From contig NC_087069.1 in assembly GCF_963678635.1 (NCBI RefSeq), positions 30,918,776 through 30,982,775 of the forward strand: a stretch of 64,000 nt of DNA. Direction: 5' to 3'. Numbering within the stretch: position 1 is the first letter of the stretch; every line of letters starts with the position of its first letter. The notes under the pieces are model-generated. The model had not been told where the DNA came from and searched no databases. It worked only from the letters and a program-made list of their open reading frames with translations. The stretch is from Symsagittifera roscoffensis. Its lineage: Eukaryota > Xenacoelomorpha > Acoela > Convolutidae. Both the position numbers and the translations under genes were made by a program. Shown here one piece after another: positions 1-14,400 of this stretch.

Positions 1-1640
1 TCGGGAAAAAGTCCTGTCACAAGATCTAACTCAAGTTAGAAATCTCATTGATTTAAGAAGGAAGGTTCTGATATTTTCTGTCACCAAATATAAGTCAAGT
101 TGGAAATCTCGATAAGTTAAGCTAGAAGACTCTGATAATTTCTGTCACCAGATGTAAGTCACGTAAGAAATCTCGTTTAGTTAACCTGAGATTCTCTGAA
201 AATTCCCGTCACGTAATCTTAGTCAAGTTAGAAATCTCATTGAGTAAACCTAGATTTCTCTGAGAAATTCTGTCACAAGATCCAAGTCAAGTTAGAAATC
301 TCTTTAAGTTAGACTAAAAACCTCTGATAATCCATGTCACCAGATGTAAGTCAAGTTAGAAATTTCATTGAGTTAAGCTAGAAGTCTATGAGAATAACTG
401 TCACGAGACCTAAGTTATTTTGGAAAGCTCGAGAAGTTAAATTAAGTTAAAAACTCATTTTTCCTTGATATAAGTTTTTATAATGTAAGCTAGAAATCTC
501 GGGGGAAAATCCTGTCATGAGATCTAACTCGTGTTAGAAAAGTCATTGATTGAAGCTAGAAATCTTACAAAATTCCGGCCAGGAGATCTGAATCAAGTTA
601 CAAATCTCAATAAGTTAGAAGCTAGAAGACTCTGAAGAATTCTGTCAATAGATAAATGTCAAGTTAGAAATCTCATTGAGTTAAACGAAAAACCTCAGAG
701 AATCACTGTCACTAGATGTAAGTCAAGTTAGAAATGTCATTGAGTTAAGCTAGAAATCTCTAAACTCTCCTGTCCTGAGATCTGAATCAAATTAGAAGTC
801 TCGATGAAGTAGGCTAGCAATCTCTCAACATTCCTGTCACCGGGTCGAAGTCAAGTTGGAAATCTTGATAAGTTAAGCTAGAAGACTCTGATAATTTCTG
901 TCACCAGATGAAAGTCATGCAAAAAATCTCATTGAGTTTAGCTTAAAAAATCTCTCAATATTCTTGTCAGGAGATCTAAGTCAAGTTAGAAATCTCATTG
1001 AGTTATGCTAGAAGTCTCTGAGAATTCCTGTCACGTGATCTAAGTTAAGTTAGAAACGTCATTGAGTTAAACTAGAAGTCTCTGAGAGTTCCTGTCGCGA
1101 GATCTAAGTCAAGTTAGAAATCTCATTGAGTTATGCTAGAAGTCTCTGAGAATTCCTGTCACGTGATCTAAGTTAAGTTAGAAACGTCATTGAGTTAAAC
1201 TAGAAGTCTCTGAGAGTTCCTGTCGCGAGATCTAAGTCAAGTTAGAAATCTCATTGAGTTAAACTAGAAGTCTCTGAGATTTCCTGTCACGAGATCTAAG
1301 ACTGATAATTTCTGTCACCAGATGTAAGTCGCGTAAGAAATCCCATTTAGTTAACCTAGAAATCTCTGAAAAGTCCTCTCACGAGATCTAAGTCAAGCAA
1401 GAAACCTCATTGTGTTAAGCTAGAAATCTCTGAAAATTCCTGTGACCAGATCTAAGTCAAGTTAGAAACCTCTTCACGTTAAACTAAAAACCTTTGAGAA
1501 TCCTTGTCTACAGATGTAAGTCAAGTTAGAAATCTCATTGAGTTAAACTAGAAGTCTCTAAAAAATCCTGTCACGAGATCTAAGTTATGTTGAAAAGCTC
1601 GAAAAATTAAGCTAAAAATCTTTGAAAGTAACTTTTCTCT
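1..1640. repeat. Irregular, diverged satellite monomers
   Basis: Monomers here differ from each other by many substitutions and small indels, with no clear HOR apart from a local 128-bp duplication. Single copies of the CTCGAG-type marker monomer appear near 430 and a diverged form near 1,590, the spacing expected of an older, decayed HOR. Nothing else is seen. Confidence 0.8.
971..1268. repeat. 128-bp dimer duplication
   Basis: A two-monomer unit containing GAGTTATGCTAGAAGTCTCT recurs at an offset of exactly 128 bp (GTTATGCTA at 1,002 and 1,130). The partner monomer with AGAAACGTCATTGAG also repeats. About 2.3 copies are present and are almost identical, so this is a recent local expansion of one dimer. 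Confidence 0.85.
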
Positions 1641-4600
1641 GATATAGGTCTTGATATTGTAAGCTAGATGTCTCGGAAAAAAAACCTGGCATGAGATCTA
1701 ACTCAAGTTAGAAACCTCATTGAGTTAGGCTAAAAGACTCTGATAATTTTGTCACCAGATTTAAATCAATTTAGAAATCTCATTGAGTTAAGCTAGAAAT
1801 CTCTGAGAATTTCTGTCACAAGTTCTGAGTCAAGTTAGAAACCTCTTCAAGTTAAACTAAAAACCTCTGAGAATCCTTGTCAACAGATGTAAGTCAAGTT
1901 AGAAATCTCATTGAGTTAAACTAGAAATCTCTGAGAATTCCTGTGACCAGATCTAAGTCAAGTTAGAAATCTCTTCAAGTTAAACTAAAAACCTTTGAGA
2001 ACCCTTGTCTCCAGTTGTAAGTCAAGTTAGAAATCTCATTGAGTAAAACTAGAAGTCTCTGAAAATTCCTGTAACGAGATCTAAGTTAGGTTGAAAAGCT
2101 CGAGAAATTAAGCTGAAAATCTATGAAAGTAACGTTTCTCTAATTTAGGTGTTGATATTGAAAGCTAGATGTCTCGGGAAAAAATCCTGTCACGAGATCT
2201 AACTCAACTTAGAAATCTCATTGAGTTAGGCTAAAAGACTCTGATAATTCCTGTCACCAGATATAACTCAAGTTAAAAATGTCATTGAGTTAAGCTATAA
2301 ATCTCAGAGAATTTCTGTCATAAGTTCTGAGTCAAGTTAGAAATCTCTTCAAGTTAAACTAAAAACCTCTGAGAATCCTTGTCAACAGATGTAAGTCAAG
2401 TTAAAAATCTTTTCAAGTTAAACTAAGAACCTTTGAGAATCCTTGTTTCCAGATGTAAGTCAAGTTAGAAATCTCATTGAGTTAAACTAGAAGTCTCTGA
2501 AAATTCCTGTCACGAGATCTAAGTTATGTTGAAAAGCTCGAGAAATTCAGCTGAAAATCTATGAAAGTAACTTTTCTCTGATTTAGGTCTTGATATTGAA
2601 AGCTAGATGTCTCGGGAAAAAACCCTGTCAAGAGATCTTTTTCAAGTTAGAAACCTCATTGAGTTACGCTAAAAGACTGATAATTCCTGTCACCAGATAT
2701 AACTCAAGTTAAAAATGTCATTGAGTTAAGCTAGAAATCTCAGAGAATTTCTGTCATAAGTTCTGAGTCAAGTTAGAAATCTCTTCAAGTTAAACTAAAA
2801 ACCTCTGAGAATCCTTGTCAACAGATGTAAGTCAAGTTAAAAATCTTTTCAAGTTAAACTAAGAACCTTTGAGAATCCTTGTTTCCAGATGTAAGTCAAG
2901 TTAGAAATCTCATTGAGTTAAACTAGAAGTCTCTGAAAATTCCTGTCACGAGATCTAAGTTATGTTGAAAAGCTCGAGAAATTCAGCTGAAAATCTATGA
3001 AAGTAACTTTTCTCTGATTTAGGTCTTGATATTGAAAGCTAGATGTCTCGGGAAAAAACCCTGTCAAGAGATCTTTTTCAAGTTAGAAACCTCATTGAGT
3101 TACGCTAAAAGACTGATAATTCCTGTCACCAGATATAACTCAAGTTAAAAATGTCATTGAGTTAAGCTAGAAATCTCAGAGAATTTCTGTCATAAGTTCT
3201 GAGTCAAGTTAGAAATCTCTTCAAGTTAAACTAAAAACCTCTGAGAATCCTTGTCAACAGATGTAAGTCAAGTTAAAAATCTCATTGAGTTAACCAGAAG
3301 TCTCTGAAAATTCCTGTCACGAGATCTAAGTCAAGTTAGAAATCTCTTCAAGTTAAACTAAAAACCTTTGAGAATCCTTGTCTCCAGATGTAAGTCAAGT
3401 TAGAAAACTCATTGAGTTAAACTAGAAGTCTCTGAAAATTCCTGTCACGAGATCTAAGTTATGTTGAAAAGCTCGAGAAACTAAGCTGAAAATCTATGAA
3501 AGTAACTTTTCTCTGATTTAGGTCTTGATATTGAAAGCTGGATGTCTCGGGAAAAATCCTGTCACGAGATCTAACTCAAGTTAGAAACCTCATTGAGTTA
3601 GGCTAAAAGACTCTGATAATGCCTGTCACCAGATATAACTCAAGTTAAAAATCTCTTTGAGTTAAGCTAGAAATCTCTGAGAATTTCTGTCATAAGTTCT
3701 GAGTCAAGTTAGAAATCTCTTCAAGTTAAACTAAAAACCTCTGAGAATCCTTGTCAACAGATGTAAGTCAAGTTAAAAATCTCATTGAGTTAACCAGAAG
3801 TCTCTGAAAATTCCTGTCACGAGATCTAAGTCAAGTTAGAAATCTCTTCAAGTTAAACTAAAAACCTTTGAGAATCCTTGTCTCCAGATGTAAGTCAAGT
3901 TAGAAATCTCATTGAGTTAAACTAGAAGTCTCTGAAAATTCCTGTCACGAGATCTAAGTTATGTTGAAAAGCTCGAGAAATTAAGCTGAAAATCTATGAA
4001 AGTAACTTTTCTCTGATTTAGGTCTTGATATTGAAAGCTAGATGTCTCGGGAAAAATCCTGTCACGAGATCTAACTCAAGTTAGAAACCTCATTGAGTTA
4101 GGCTAAAAGACTCTGATAATTCCTGTCACCAGATATAACTCAAGTTAAAAATCTCATTGAGTTAAGCTAGAAACCTCAGAGAATTTCTGTCATAAATTCT
4201 GAGTCAAGTTAGAAATCTCTTCAAATTAAACTAAAAACCTCTGAAAATCCTTGTCAACAGATGTAAGTCAAGTTAAAAATCTCATTGAGTTAACCAGAAG
4301 TCTCTGAAATTTCTTGTCACGAGATCTAAGTCAAGTTAGAAATCTCATTGAGTTAAACTAGAAGTCTCTGAAAATTCCTGTCACGAGATCTAAGTTATGT
4401 TGAAAAGCTCGAGAAATTCAGCTGAAAATCTATGAAAAAGTAACTTTTCTCTGATTTAGGTCTTGATATTGAAAGCTAGATGTCTCGGGAATAAATCCTG
4501 TCACGAGATCTAACTCAAGTTAGAAACCTCATTGAGTTAGGCTAAAAGACTGATAATTCCTGTCACCAGATATAACTCAAGTTAAAAATCTCATTGAGTT

Positions 4601-7600
4601 AAGCTAGAAATCTCAGAGAATTTCTGTCATAAGTTCTGAGTCAAGTTAGAAATCTCTTCAAGTTAAACTAAAAACCTCTGAGAAACCTTGTCAACAGATA
4701 TAAGTCAAGTTAAAAACCTCATTGAGTTAACCAGAAGTCTCTGAAACTTCCTGTCACGAGATCTAAGTCAAGTTAGAAATCTCTTCAAGTTAAACTAAAA
4801 ACCTTTGAGAATCCTTGTCTCCAGATGTAAGTCAAGTTAGAAAACTCATTGAGTTAAACTAGAAGTCTCTGAAAATTCCTGTCACGAGATCTAAGTTATG
4901 TTGAAAAGCTCGAGAAATTAAGCTGAAAATCTATGAAAGTAACTTTTCTCTGATTTAGGTCTTGATATTGAAAGCTAGATGTCTCGGGAAAAATCCTGTC
5001 ACGAGATCTAACTCAAGTTAGAAACCTCATTGAGTTAAGCTAGAAATCTCAGAGAATTTCTGTCATAAGTTCTGAGTCAAGTTAGAAATCTCTTCAAGTT
5101 AAACTAAAAACCTCTGAGAACCCTTGTCAACAGATGTAAGTCAAGTTAAAAATCTCATTGAGTTAACCAGAAGTCTCTGAAATTTCTTGTCAGGAGATCT
5201 AAGTCAAGTTAGAAATCTCTTCAAGTTAAACTAAGAACCTTTGAGAATCCTTGTCTCCAGATGTAAGTCAAGTTAGAAATCTCATTGAGTTAAACTAGAA
5301 GTCTCTGAAAATTCCTGTCACGAGATCTAAGTTATGTTGAAAAGCTCGAGAAATTCAGCTGAAAATCTATGAAAGTAACTTTTCTCTGATTTAGGTCTTG
5401 ATATTGAAAGCTAGATGTCTCGGGAAAAATCCTGTCACGAGATCTAACTCAAGTTAGAAACCTCATTGAGTTAGGCTAAAAGACTCTGATAATTCCTGTC
5501 ACCAGATATAACTCAAGTTAAAAATCTCATTGAGTTAAGCTAGAAATCTCAGAGAATTTCTGTCATAAGTTCTGAGTCAAGTTAGAAATCTCTTCAAGTT
5601 AAACTAAAAACCTCTGAGAACCCTTGTCAACAGATGTAAGTCAAGTTAAAAATCTCATTGAGTTAACCAGAAGTCTCTGAAATTTCTTGTCACGAGATCT
5701 AAGTCAAGTTAGAAATCTCTTCAAGTTAAACTAAGAACCTTTGAGAATCCTTGTCTCCAGATGTAAGTCAAGTTAGAAATCTCATTGAGTTAAACTAGAA
5801 GTCTCTGAAAATTCCTGTCACGAGATCTAAGTTATGTTGAAAAGCTCGAGAAATTCAGCTGAAAATCTATGAAAGTAACTTTTCTCTGATTTAGGTCTTG
5901 ATATTGAAAGCTAGATGTCTCGGGGAAAAATCCTGTCACGAGATCTAACTCAAGTTAGAAACCTCATTGAGTTAGGCTAAAAGACTGATAATTCCTGTCA
6001 CCAGATATAACTCAAGTTAAAAATCTCATTGAGTTAAGCTAGAAATCTCAGAGAATTTTTGTCATAAGTTCTGAGTCAAGTTAGAAATCTCTTCAAGTTA
6101 AACTAAAAACCTCTGAGAATCCTTGTCAACAGATGTAAGTCAAGTTAAAAATCTCATTGAGTTAACCAGAAGTCTCTAAAAATTCCTGTCACGAGATCTA
6201 AGTCAAGTTAGAAATCTCTTCAAGTTAAACTAAAAACCTTTGAGAATCTTTGTATGTAAGTCAAGTTAGAAATCTCATTGAGTTAACCAGAAGTCTCTGA
6301 AAATTCTTGTCACGAGATCTAAGTCAAGTTAGAAATCTCTTCAAGTTAAACTAAGAACCTTTGAGAATCCTTGTCTCCAGATGTAAGTCAAGTTAGAAAT
6401 CTCATTGAGTTAAGCTAGAAATCTCAGAGAATTTCTGTCATAAGTTCTGAGTCAAGTTAGAAATCTCTTCAAGTTAAACTAAAAACCTCTGAGAATCCTT
6501 GTCAACAGATGTAATTCCAGTTAGAAACCTCGTTGAATTAACCTAGAAAACTCTGCAAATTCCTATCGCGAGATCTAAGTCAAGTTAGAAATCTCATTGA
6601 GTTAAACTAGAAGTCTCTGAACATTACTGTCACCAGGTCTAAGTCAAGGGGAAATCTCGATAAGTTAAGCTAAAAACCTCTGAGAATCCTTGTCATCAGA
6701 TGTAAGTCAAGTTATAAATCTCATTGAGTTAACCAGAAGTCTCTGAAAATTCTTGTCACGAGATCTAAGTCAAGTTAGAAATCTCTTCAAGTTAAACTAA
6801 GAACCGTTGAGAATCCTTGTCTCCAGATGTAAGTCAAGTTAGAAATCTCATTGAGTTAAACTAGAATTCTCTGAAAATTCCTGTCACGAGATCTAAGTTA
6901 TGTTGAAAAGCTCGAGAAATTAAGCTGAAAATCTATGAAAGTAACTTTTCTCTGATATATGTCTTGATATTGTAAGCTAGATGTCTCGGGAAAAATCCTT
7001 TCATGAGATCTAACTCAATTCAGAAACCTCATTGAGTTAAGCTAGAAATCTCAGAGAATTTCTGTCATAAGTTCTGAGTCAAGTTAGAAATCTCTTCAAG
7101 TTAAACTAAAAACCTCTGAGAATCCTTGTCAACAGATGTAATTCCAGTTAGAAACCTCGTTGAATTAACCTAGAAAACTCTGCAAATTCCTATCGCGAGA
7201 TCTAAGTCAAGTTAGAAATCTCATTGAGTTAAACTAGAAGTCTCTGAACATTACTGTCACCAGGTCTAAGTCAAGGGGAAATCTCGATAAGTTAAGCTAA
7301 AAACCTCTGAGAATCCTTGTCACCAGATGTAAGTCAAGTTAAAAATCTCATTGAGTTAACCAGAAGTCTCGGAAAATTCTTGTCACGAGATCTAAGTCAA
7401 GTTAGAAATCTCTTCAAGTTAAACTAAGAATCTTTGAGAATCCTTGTCTCCAGATGTAAGTCAAGTTAGAAATCTCATTGAGTTAGGCTAAAAGACTCTG
7501 ATAATTCCTGTCACCAGATATAAATCAATTTAGAAATCTCATTGAGTTAAGCTAGAAATCTCAGAGAATTTCTGTCATGAGTTTTGAGTCAAGTTAGAAA

Positions 7601-8474
7601 TCTCTTCAAGTTAAACTAAAAACCTCTGAGAATCCTTGTCCACAGATGTAAGTCAATTTAGAAATCTTATTGAGTTAAACTAGAAGTCTCTAAAAATTCT
7701 TGTCACGAGATCTAAGTTATGTTGAAAAGCTCGAGAATATAAGCTGAAAATCTATGAAAGTAACTTTTCTCTGATTTAGGTCTTGATATTGTAAGCTAGA
7801 TGTCTCGGGAAAAAATCCTTTCATGAGATCTAACTCAATTTAGAAACCTCATTGAGTTAGGCTAAAAGACTCTGATAATTCCTGTCACCAGATATAACTC
7901 AAGTTAAAAATCTCATTGAGTTAAGCTAGAAATCTCAGAGAATTTCTGTCATAAGTTCTGAGTCAAGTTAGAAATATCTTCAAGTTAAACTAAAAACCTC
8001 TGAGAATCCTTGTCAACAGATGTAATTCCAGTTAGAAACCTCGTTGAATTAACCTAGAAAACTCTGCAAATTCCTATCGCGAGATCTAAGTCAAGTTAGA
8101 AATCTCATTGAGTTAAACTAGAAGTCTCTGAACATTACTGTCACCAGGTCTAAGTCAAGGGGAAATCTCGATAAGTTAAGCTAAAAACCTCTGAGAATCC
8201 TTGTCACCAGATGTAAGTCAAGTTAAAACTCTCATTGAGTTAACCAGAAGTCTCTGAAAATTCTTGTCACGAGATCTAAGTCAAGTTAGAAATCTCTTTA
8301 AGTTAAACTAAGAACCTTTGAGAATCCTTGTCTCCAGATGTAAGTCAAGTTAGAAATCTCATTGAGTTAAATTAGAAGTCTCTGAAAATTCCTGTCACGA
8401 GATCTAAGTTATGTTGAAAAGCTCGAGAATATAAGCTGAAAATCTATGAAAGTAACTTTTCTCTGATTTAGGTC
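1641..8474. repeat. Mixed HOR block with 436-438 and 499-501 bp units
   Basis: The marker TTGATATTG lies at 1,651, 2,152, 2,590, 3,026, 3,525, 4,025, 4,463, 4,962, 5,398 and 5,898. The intervals are 501, 438, 436, 499, 500, 438, 499, 436 and 500 bp. These equal the 373-bp six-monomer unit plus one or two extra monomers. From 5,898 to 8,475 the spacing becomes long and irregular (1,066, 829 and 682 bp) because of inserted monomer runs. One of these, carrying GATGTAATTCCAGTTAGAAA, recurs at about 6,504, 7,131 and 8,015. No coding sequence is seen. Confidence 0.9.
2240..3270. repeat. 436-bp HOR, near-identical tandem copies
   Basis: Private variants such as CTGTCAAGAGATCTTTTTCA (near 2,625 and 3,061) and AAATCTTTTCAAGTTAAACT recur at an offset of 436 bp. 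Roughly 2.3 copies read almost identically, and a third diverges after about 3,270. This indicates a recent unequal exchange within the mixed HOR block. Confidence 0.85.
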
Positions 8475-11400
8475 TTGATATTGAAAGCTAGTTGTCTCGG
8501 GAAAAACCCTGTCACGAGATCTAACTCAAGTTAGAAACCTCATTGAGTTAGGCTAAAAGACTCTAATAATTCCTGTCACCAGATAAAATTCAAGTTAAAA
8601 ATCTCATTGAGTTAAGCTAGAAATCTCAGAGAATTTCTGTCATAAGTTCTGAGTCAAGTTAGAAATCTCTTCAAGTTAAACTAAAAACCTCTGAGAATCC
8701 TTGTCTTCAGATGTAAGTCAAGTTAGAAATCTCATTGAGTTAAACTAGAAGTCTCTGAAAATTCCTGTCACGAGATCTAAGTTATGTTGAAAAGCTCGAG
8801 AATTAAGCTGAAAATCTATGAAAGTAACTTTTCTCTGATATAGGTCTTGATATTGTAAGCTAGATGTCTCGGGAAAAAATCCTTTCATGAGATCTAACTC
8901 AAGTTAGAAACCTCACTGAGTTAGGCTGAAAGAGTCTGATAATTTTGTCACCAGATATAAATCAATTTAGAAATCTCTTTGAGATAAGCTAGAAATCTCT
9001 GAGAATTTCTGTCACAAGTTCTGAGTCAAGTTAGAAATGTCTTCAAGTTAAACTAAAAACCTCTGAGAAGCCTTGTCAACAGATGTAAGTCAATTTAGAA
9101 ATTTTATTGAGTTAAACTAGAAGTCTCTAAAAATTCCTGTCACGAGATCTAAGTTATGTTGAAAAGCTCGAGAAATTAAGCTAAAATTTTTTGAAAGTAA
9201 CTTTTCTCTGATATAGGTCTTGATATTGTAAGCTAGATGTCTCCGGAAAAAATCCTTTCATGAGATCTAATTTAAGTTATAAACCTCATTGAGTTAAGCT
9301 AAAAGACTCTGATAATTCCTGTCACCAGATATAACTCAAGTTAAAAATCTCATTGAGTTAAGCTAGAAATCTCAGAGAATTTCTGTCATGAGTTCTGAGT
9401 CAAGTTAGAAATCTCTTCAAGTTAAACTAAAAACCTCTGAGAATCCTTGTCAACAGATGTAAGTCAATTTAGAAATCTTATTGAGTTAAACTAGAAGTCT
9501 CTAAAAATTCTTGTCACGAGATCTAAGTTATGTTGAAAAGCTCGAGAAATTAAGCTAAAAATCTTTGAAAGTAACTTTTCTCTGATATAGGTCTTGATAT
9601 TGCAAGCTAGATATCTCGGGAAAAAATCCTTTCATGAGATCTAACTCAAGTTAGAAACCTCACTGAGTTAAGCTAAAAGACTCTGATAATTTTGTCACCA
9701 GATATAAAGCAATTTAGAAATCTGATTGAGATAAGCTAGAAATCTCTGAGAATTTCGGTCACAAGTTCTGAGTCAAGTTAGAAGTCTCTTCAAGTTAAAC
9801 TAAAAACCTCTGAGAATCCTTGTCAACAGATGTAAGTCAAGTTAGAAATCTCATTGAGTTTAACTAGAAGTCTCTAAAAATTCCTGTCACGAGATCTAAG
9901 TTATGTTGAAAAGCTCGAGAAATTAAGCTTAAAAACTTTGAAAGTAACTTTTCTCTGATATAGGTCTTGATATTGTAAGCTAGATGTCTCGGGAAAAAAT
10001 CCTTTCATGAGATCTAACTCAAGTTCGAAACCTCATTGAGTTAAGCTAAACGACTCTGATAATTCCTGTCACCCGATCTAACTCAAGTTGAAAATCTCAT
10101 TGAGTTAAGCTAGAAATCTCAGAGAATTTCTGTCGTAAATTCTGAGTCAAGTTAGAAATCTCTTCAAGTTAAACTAAAAACCTTTTAGAATCCTTGTCAA
10201 CAGATGTAAGTCAATTTAGAAATCTTATTGAGTTAAACTAGAAGTCTCTAAAAATTCTTGTCACGAGATCTAAGTTATGTTGAAAAGCTCGAGAAATTAA
10301 GCTAAAAATCTTTGAAAGTAACTTTTCTCTGATATAGGTCTTGATATTGTAAGCTAGATGTCTCGGGAAAAAATCCTTTCATGAGATCTAACTAAAGTTA
10401 GAAACCTCATTGAGTTAGGCTAAAAGACTCTGATAATTCCTGTCACCCGATATAACTCAAGTTGAAAATCTCATTGAGTTAAGCTAGAAATCTCAGAGAA
10501 TTTCTGTCGTAAATTCTGAGTCAAGTTAGAAATCTCTTCAAGTTAAACTAAAAACCTTTTAGAATCTTTGTCAACAGATGTAAGTCAATTTAGAAATCTT
10601 ATTGAGTTAAACTAGAAGTCTCTAAAAATTCTTGTCACGAGATCTAAGTTTTGTTGAAAAGCTCGAGAAATTAAGCTAAAAATCTTTGAAAGTAACTTTT
10701 CTCTGAAATAGGTCTTGATATTGCAAGCTAGATATCTCGGGAAAAAATCCTTTCATGAGATCTAACTCAAGTTAGAAACCTCATTGAGTTAGGCTAAAAG
10801 ACTCTGATAATTCCTGTCACCCGATATAACTCAAGTTGAAAATCTCATTGAGTTAAGCTAGAAATCTCAGAAAATTTCGGTCACAAGTTCTGAGTCAAGT
10901 TAGAAATTTTTCAAGTTAAACTAAAAACCTTTTAGAATCTTTGTCAACAGATGTAAGTCAATTTAGAAATCTTATTGAGTTAAACTAGAAGTCTCTAAAA
11001 ATTCTTGTCACGAGATCTAAGTTTTGTTGAAAAGCTCGAGAAATTAAGCTAAAAATCTTTGAAAGTAACTTTTCTCTGATATAGGTCTTGATATTGCAAG
11101 CTAGATATCTCGGGAAAAAATCCTTTCATGAGATCTAACTAAAGTTAGAAACCTCATTGAGTTAGGCTAAAAGACTCTGATAATTCCTGTCACCCGATAT
11201 AACTCAAGTTGAAAATCTCATTGAGTTAAGCTAGAAATCTCAGAGAATTTCTGTCGTAAATTCTGAGTCAAGTTAGAAATCTCTTCAAGTTAAACTAAAA
11301 ACCTTTTAGAATCCTTGTCAACAGATGTAAGTCAATTTAGAAATCTTATTGAGTTAAACTAGAAGTCTCTAAAAATTCTTGTCACGAGATCTAAGTTATG

Positions 11401-14400
11401 TTGAAAAGCTCGAGAAATTAAGCTAAAAATCTTTGAAAGTAACTTTTCTCTGATATAGGTCTTGATATTGTAAGCTAGATGTCTCGGGAAAAAATCCTTT
11501 CATGAGATCTAACTAAAGTTAGAAACCTCATTGAGTTAGGCTAAAAGACTCTGATAATTCCTGTCACCCGATATAACTCAAGTTGAAAATCTCATTGAGT
11601 TAAGCTAGAAATCTCAGAGAATTTCTGTCGTAAATTCTGAGTCAAGTTAGAAATCTCTTCAAGTTAAACTAAAAACCTTTTAGAATCTTTGTCAACAGAT
11701 GTAAGTCAATTTAGAAATCTTATTGAGTTAAACTAGAAGTCTCTAAAAATTCTTGTCACGAGATCTAAGTTTTGTTGAAAAGCTCGAGAAATTAAGCTAA
11801 AAATCTTTGAAAGTAACTTTTCTCTGATATAGGTCTTGATATTGCAAGCTAGATATCTCGGGAAAAAATCCTTTCATGAGATCTAACTCAAGTTAGAAAC
11901 CTCATTGAGTTAGGCTAAAAGACTCTGATAATTCCTGTCACCCGATATAACTCAAGTTGAAAATCTCATTGAGTTAAGCTAGAAATCTCAGAAAATTTCG
12001 GTCACAAGTTCTGAGTCAAGTTAGAAATTTCTTCAAGTTAAACTAAAAACCTCTGAGAATCCTTGTCAACAGATGTAAGTCAATTTAGAAATCTTATTGA
12101 GTTAAACTAGAAGTCTCTAAAAATTCTTGTCACGAGATCTAAGTTATGTTGAAAAGCTCGAGAAATTAAGCTAAAAATCTTTGAAAGTAACTTTTCTCTG
12201 ATATAGGTCTTGATATTGCAAGCTAGATATCTCGGGAAAAAATCCTTTCATGAGATCTAACTCAAGTTAGAAACCTCACTGAGTTAAGCTAAAAGACTCT
12301 GATAATTTTGTCACCAGATATAAATCAATTTAGAAATCTCATTGAGTTAAGCTAGAAATCTCAGAGAATTTCTGTCGTAAATTCTGAGTCAAGTTAGAAA
12401 TCTCTTCAAGTTAAACTAAAAACCTTTTAGAATCTTTGTCAACAGATGTAAGTCAATTTAGAAATCTTATTGAGTTAAACTAGAAGTCTCTAAAAATTCT
12501 TGTCACGAGATCTAAGTTTTGTTGAAAAGCTCGAGAAATTAAGCCAAAAATCTTTGAAAGTAACTTTTCTCTGATATAGGTCTTGATATTGCAAGCTAGA
12601 TATCTCGGGAAAAAATCCTTTCATGAGATCTAACTCAAGTTAGAAACCTCATTGAGTTAGGCTAAAAGACTCTGATAATTCCTGTCACCCGATATAACTC
12701 AAGTTGAAAATCTCATTGAGTTAAGCTAGAAATCTCAGAAAATTTCGGTCACAAGTTCTGAGTCAAGTTAGAAATTTCTTCAAGTTAAACTAAAAACCTC
12801 TGAGAATCCTTGTCAACAGATGTAAGTCAATTTAGAAATCTTATTGAGTTAAACTAGAAGTCTCTAAAAATTCTTGTCACGAGATCTAAGTTATGTTGAA
12901 AAGCTCGAGAAATTAAGCTAAAAATCTTTGAAAGTAACTTTTCTCTGATATAGGTCTTGATATTGCAAGCTAGATATCTCGGGAAAAAATCCTTTCATGA
13001 GATCTAACTCAAGTTAGAAACCTCACTGAGTTAAGCTAAAAGACTCTGATAATTTTGTCACCAGATATAAATCAATTTAGAAATCTCATTGAGATAAGCT
13101 AGAAATCTCTGAGAATTTCAATCACAAGTTCTGAGTCAAGTTAGAAGTCTCTTCAAGTTAAACTAAAAACCTCTGAGAATCCTTGTCAACAGATGTAAGT
13201 CAAGTTAGAAATCTCATTGAGTTTAACTAGAAATCTCTAAAAATTCCTGTCACGAGATCTAAGTTATGTTGAAAAGCTCGAGAAATTAAGCTTAAAAACT
13301 TTGAAAGTAACTTTTCTCTGATATAGGTCTTGATATTGTAAGCTAGATGTCTCGGGAAAAAATCCTTTCATGAGATCTAACTCAAGTTAGAAACCTCATT
13401 GAGTTAGGCTAAAAGACTCTGATAATTCCTGTCACCCGATATAACTCAAGTTGAAAACCTCATTGAGTTAAGCTAGAAATCTCAGAGAATTTCTGTCGTA
13501 AATTCTGAGTCAAGTTAGAAATCTCTTCAAGTTAAACTAAAAACCTTTTAGAATCCTTGTCTACAGATTAAAGTCAAGTTGGAAATCTCATTGAGTTAGA
13601 CTAGAAATCTCTAAAAATTCCTGTCACGAGATCTAAGTTATGTTGAAAAGCTCGAGAAATTAAGCTTAAAAACTTTGAAAGTAACTTTTCTCTGATATAG
13701 GTCTTGATATTGTAAGCTAGATGTCTCGGGAAAAAATCCTTTCATGAGATCTAACTCAAGTTAGAAACCTCATTGAGTTAGGCTAAAAGACTCTGATAAT
13801 TCCTGTCACCCGATATAACTCAAGTTGAAAATCTCATTGAGTTAAGCTAGAAATCTCAGAGAATTTCTGTCGTAAATTCTGAGTCAAGTTAGAAATCTCT
13901 TCAAGTTAAACTAAAAACCTTTTAGAATCCTTGTCTACAGATTAAAGTCAAGTTGGAAATCTCATTGAATTAGACTAGAAGTCTCTAAAAATTCCTGTCA
14001 CGAGATCTAAGTTATGTTGAAAAGCTCGAGAAATTAAGCTTAAAAACTTTGAAAGTAACTTTTCTCTGATATAGGTCTTGATATTGTAAGCTAGATGTCT
14101 CGGGAAAAAATCCTTTCATGAGATCTAACTCAAGTTAGAAACCTCACTGAGTTAGGCTAAAATACTCTGATAATTTGATCACCAGATATAAATCAATTTA
14201 GAAATCTCATTGAGTTAAGCTAGAAATCTCAGAGAATTTCTGTCATGAGTTCTGAGTCAAGTTAGAAATCTCTTCAAGTTAAACTAAAAACCTCTGAGAA
14301 TCCTTGTCAACAGATGTAAGTCAATTTAGAAATCTTATTGAGTTAAACTAGAAGTCTCTAAAAATTCTTGTCACGAGATCTAAGTTATGTTGAAAAGCTC

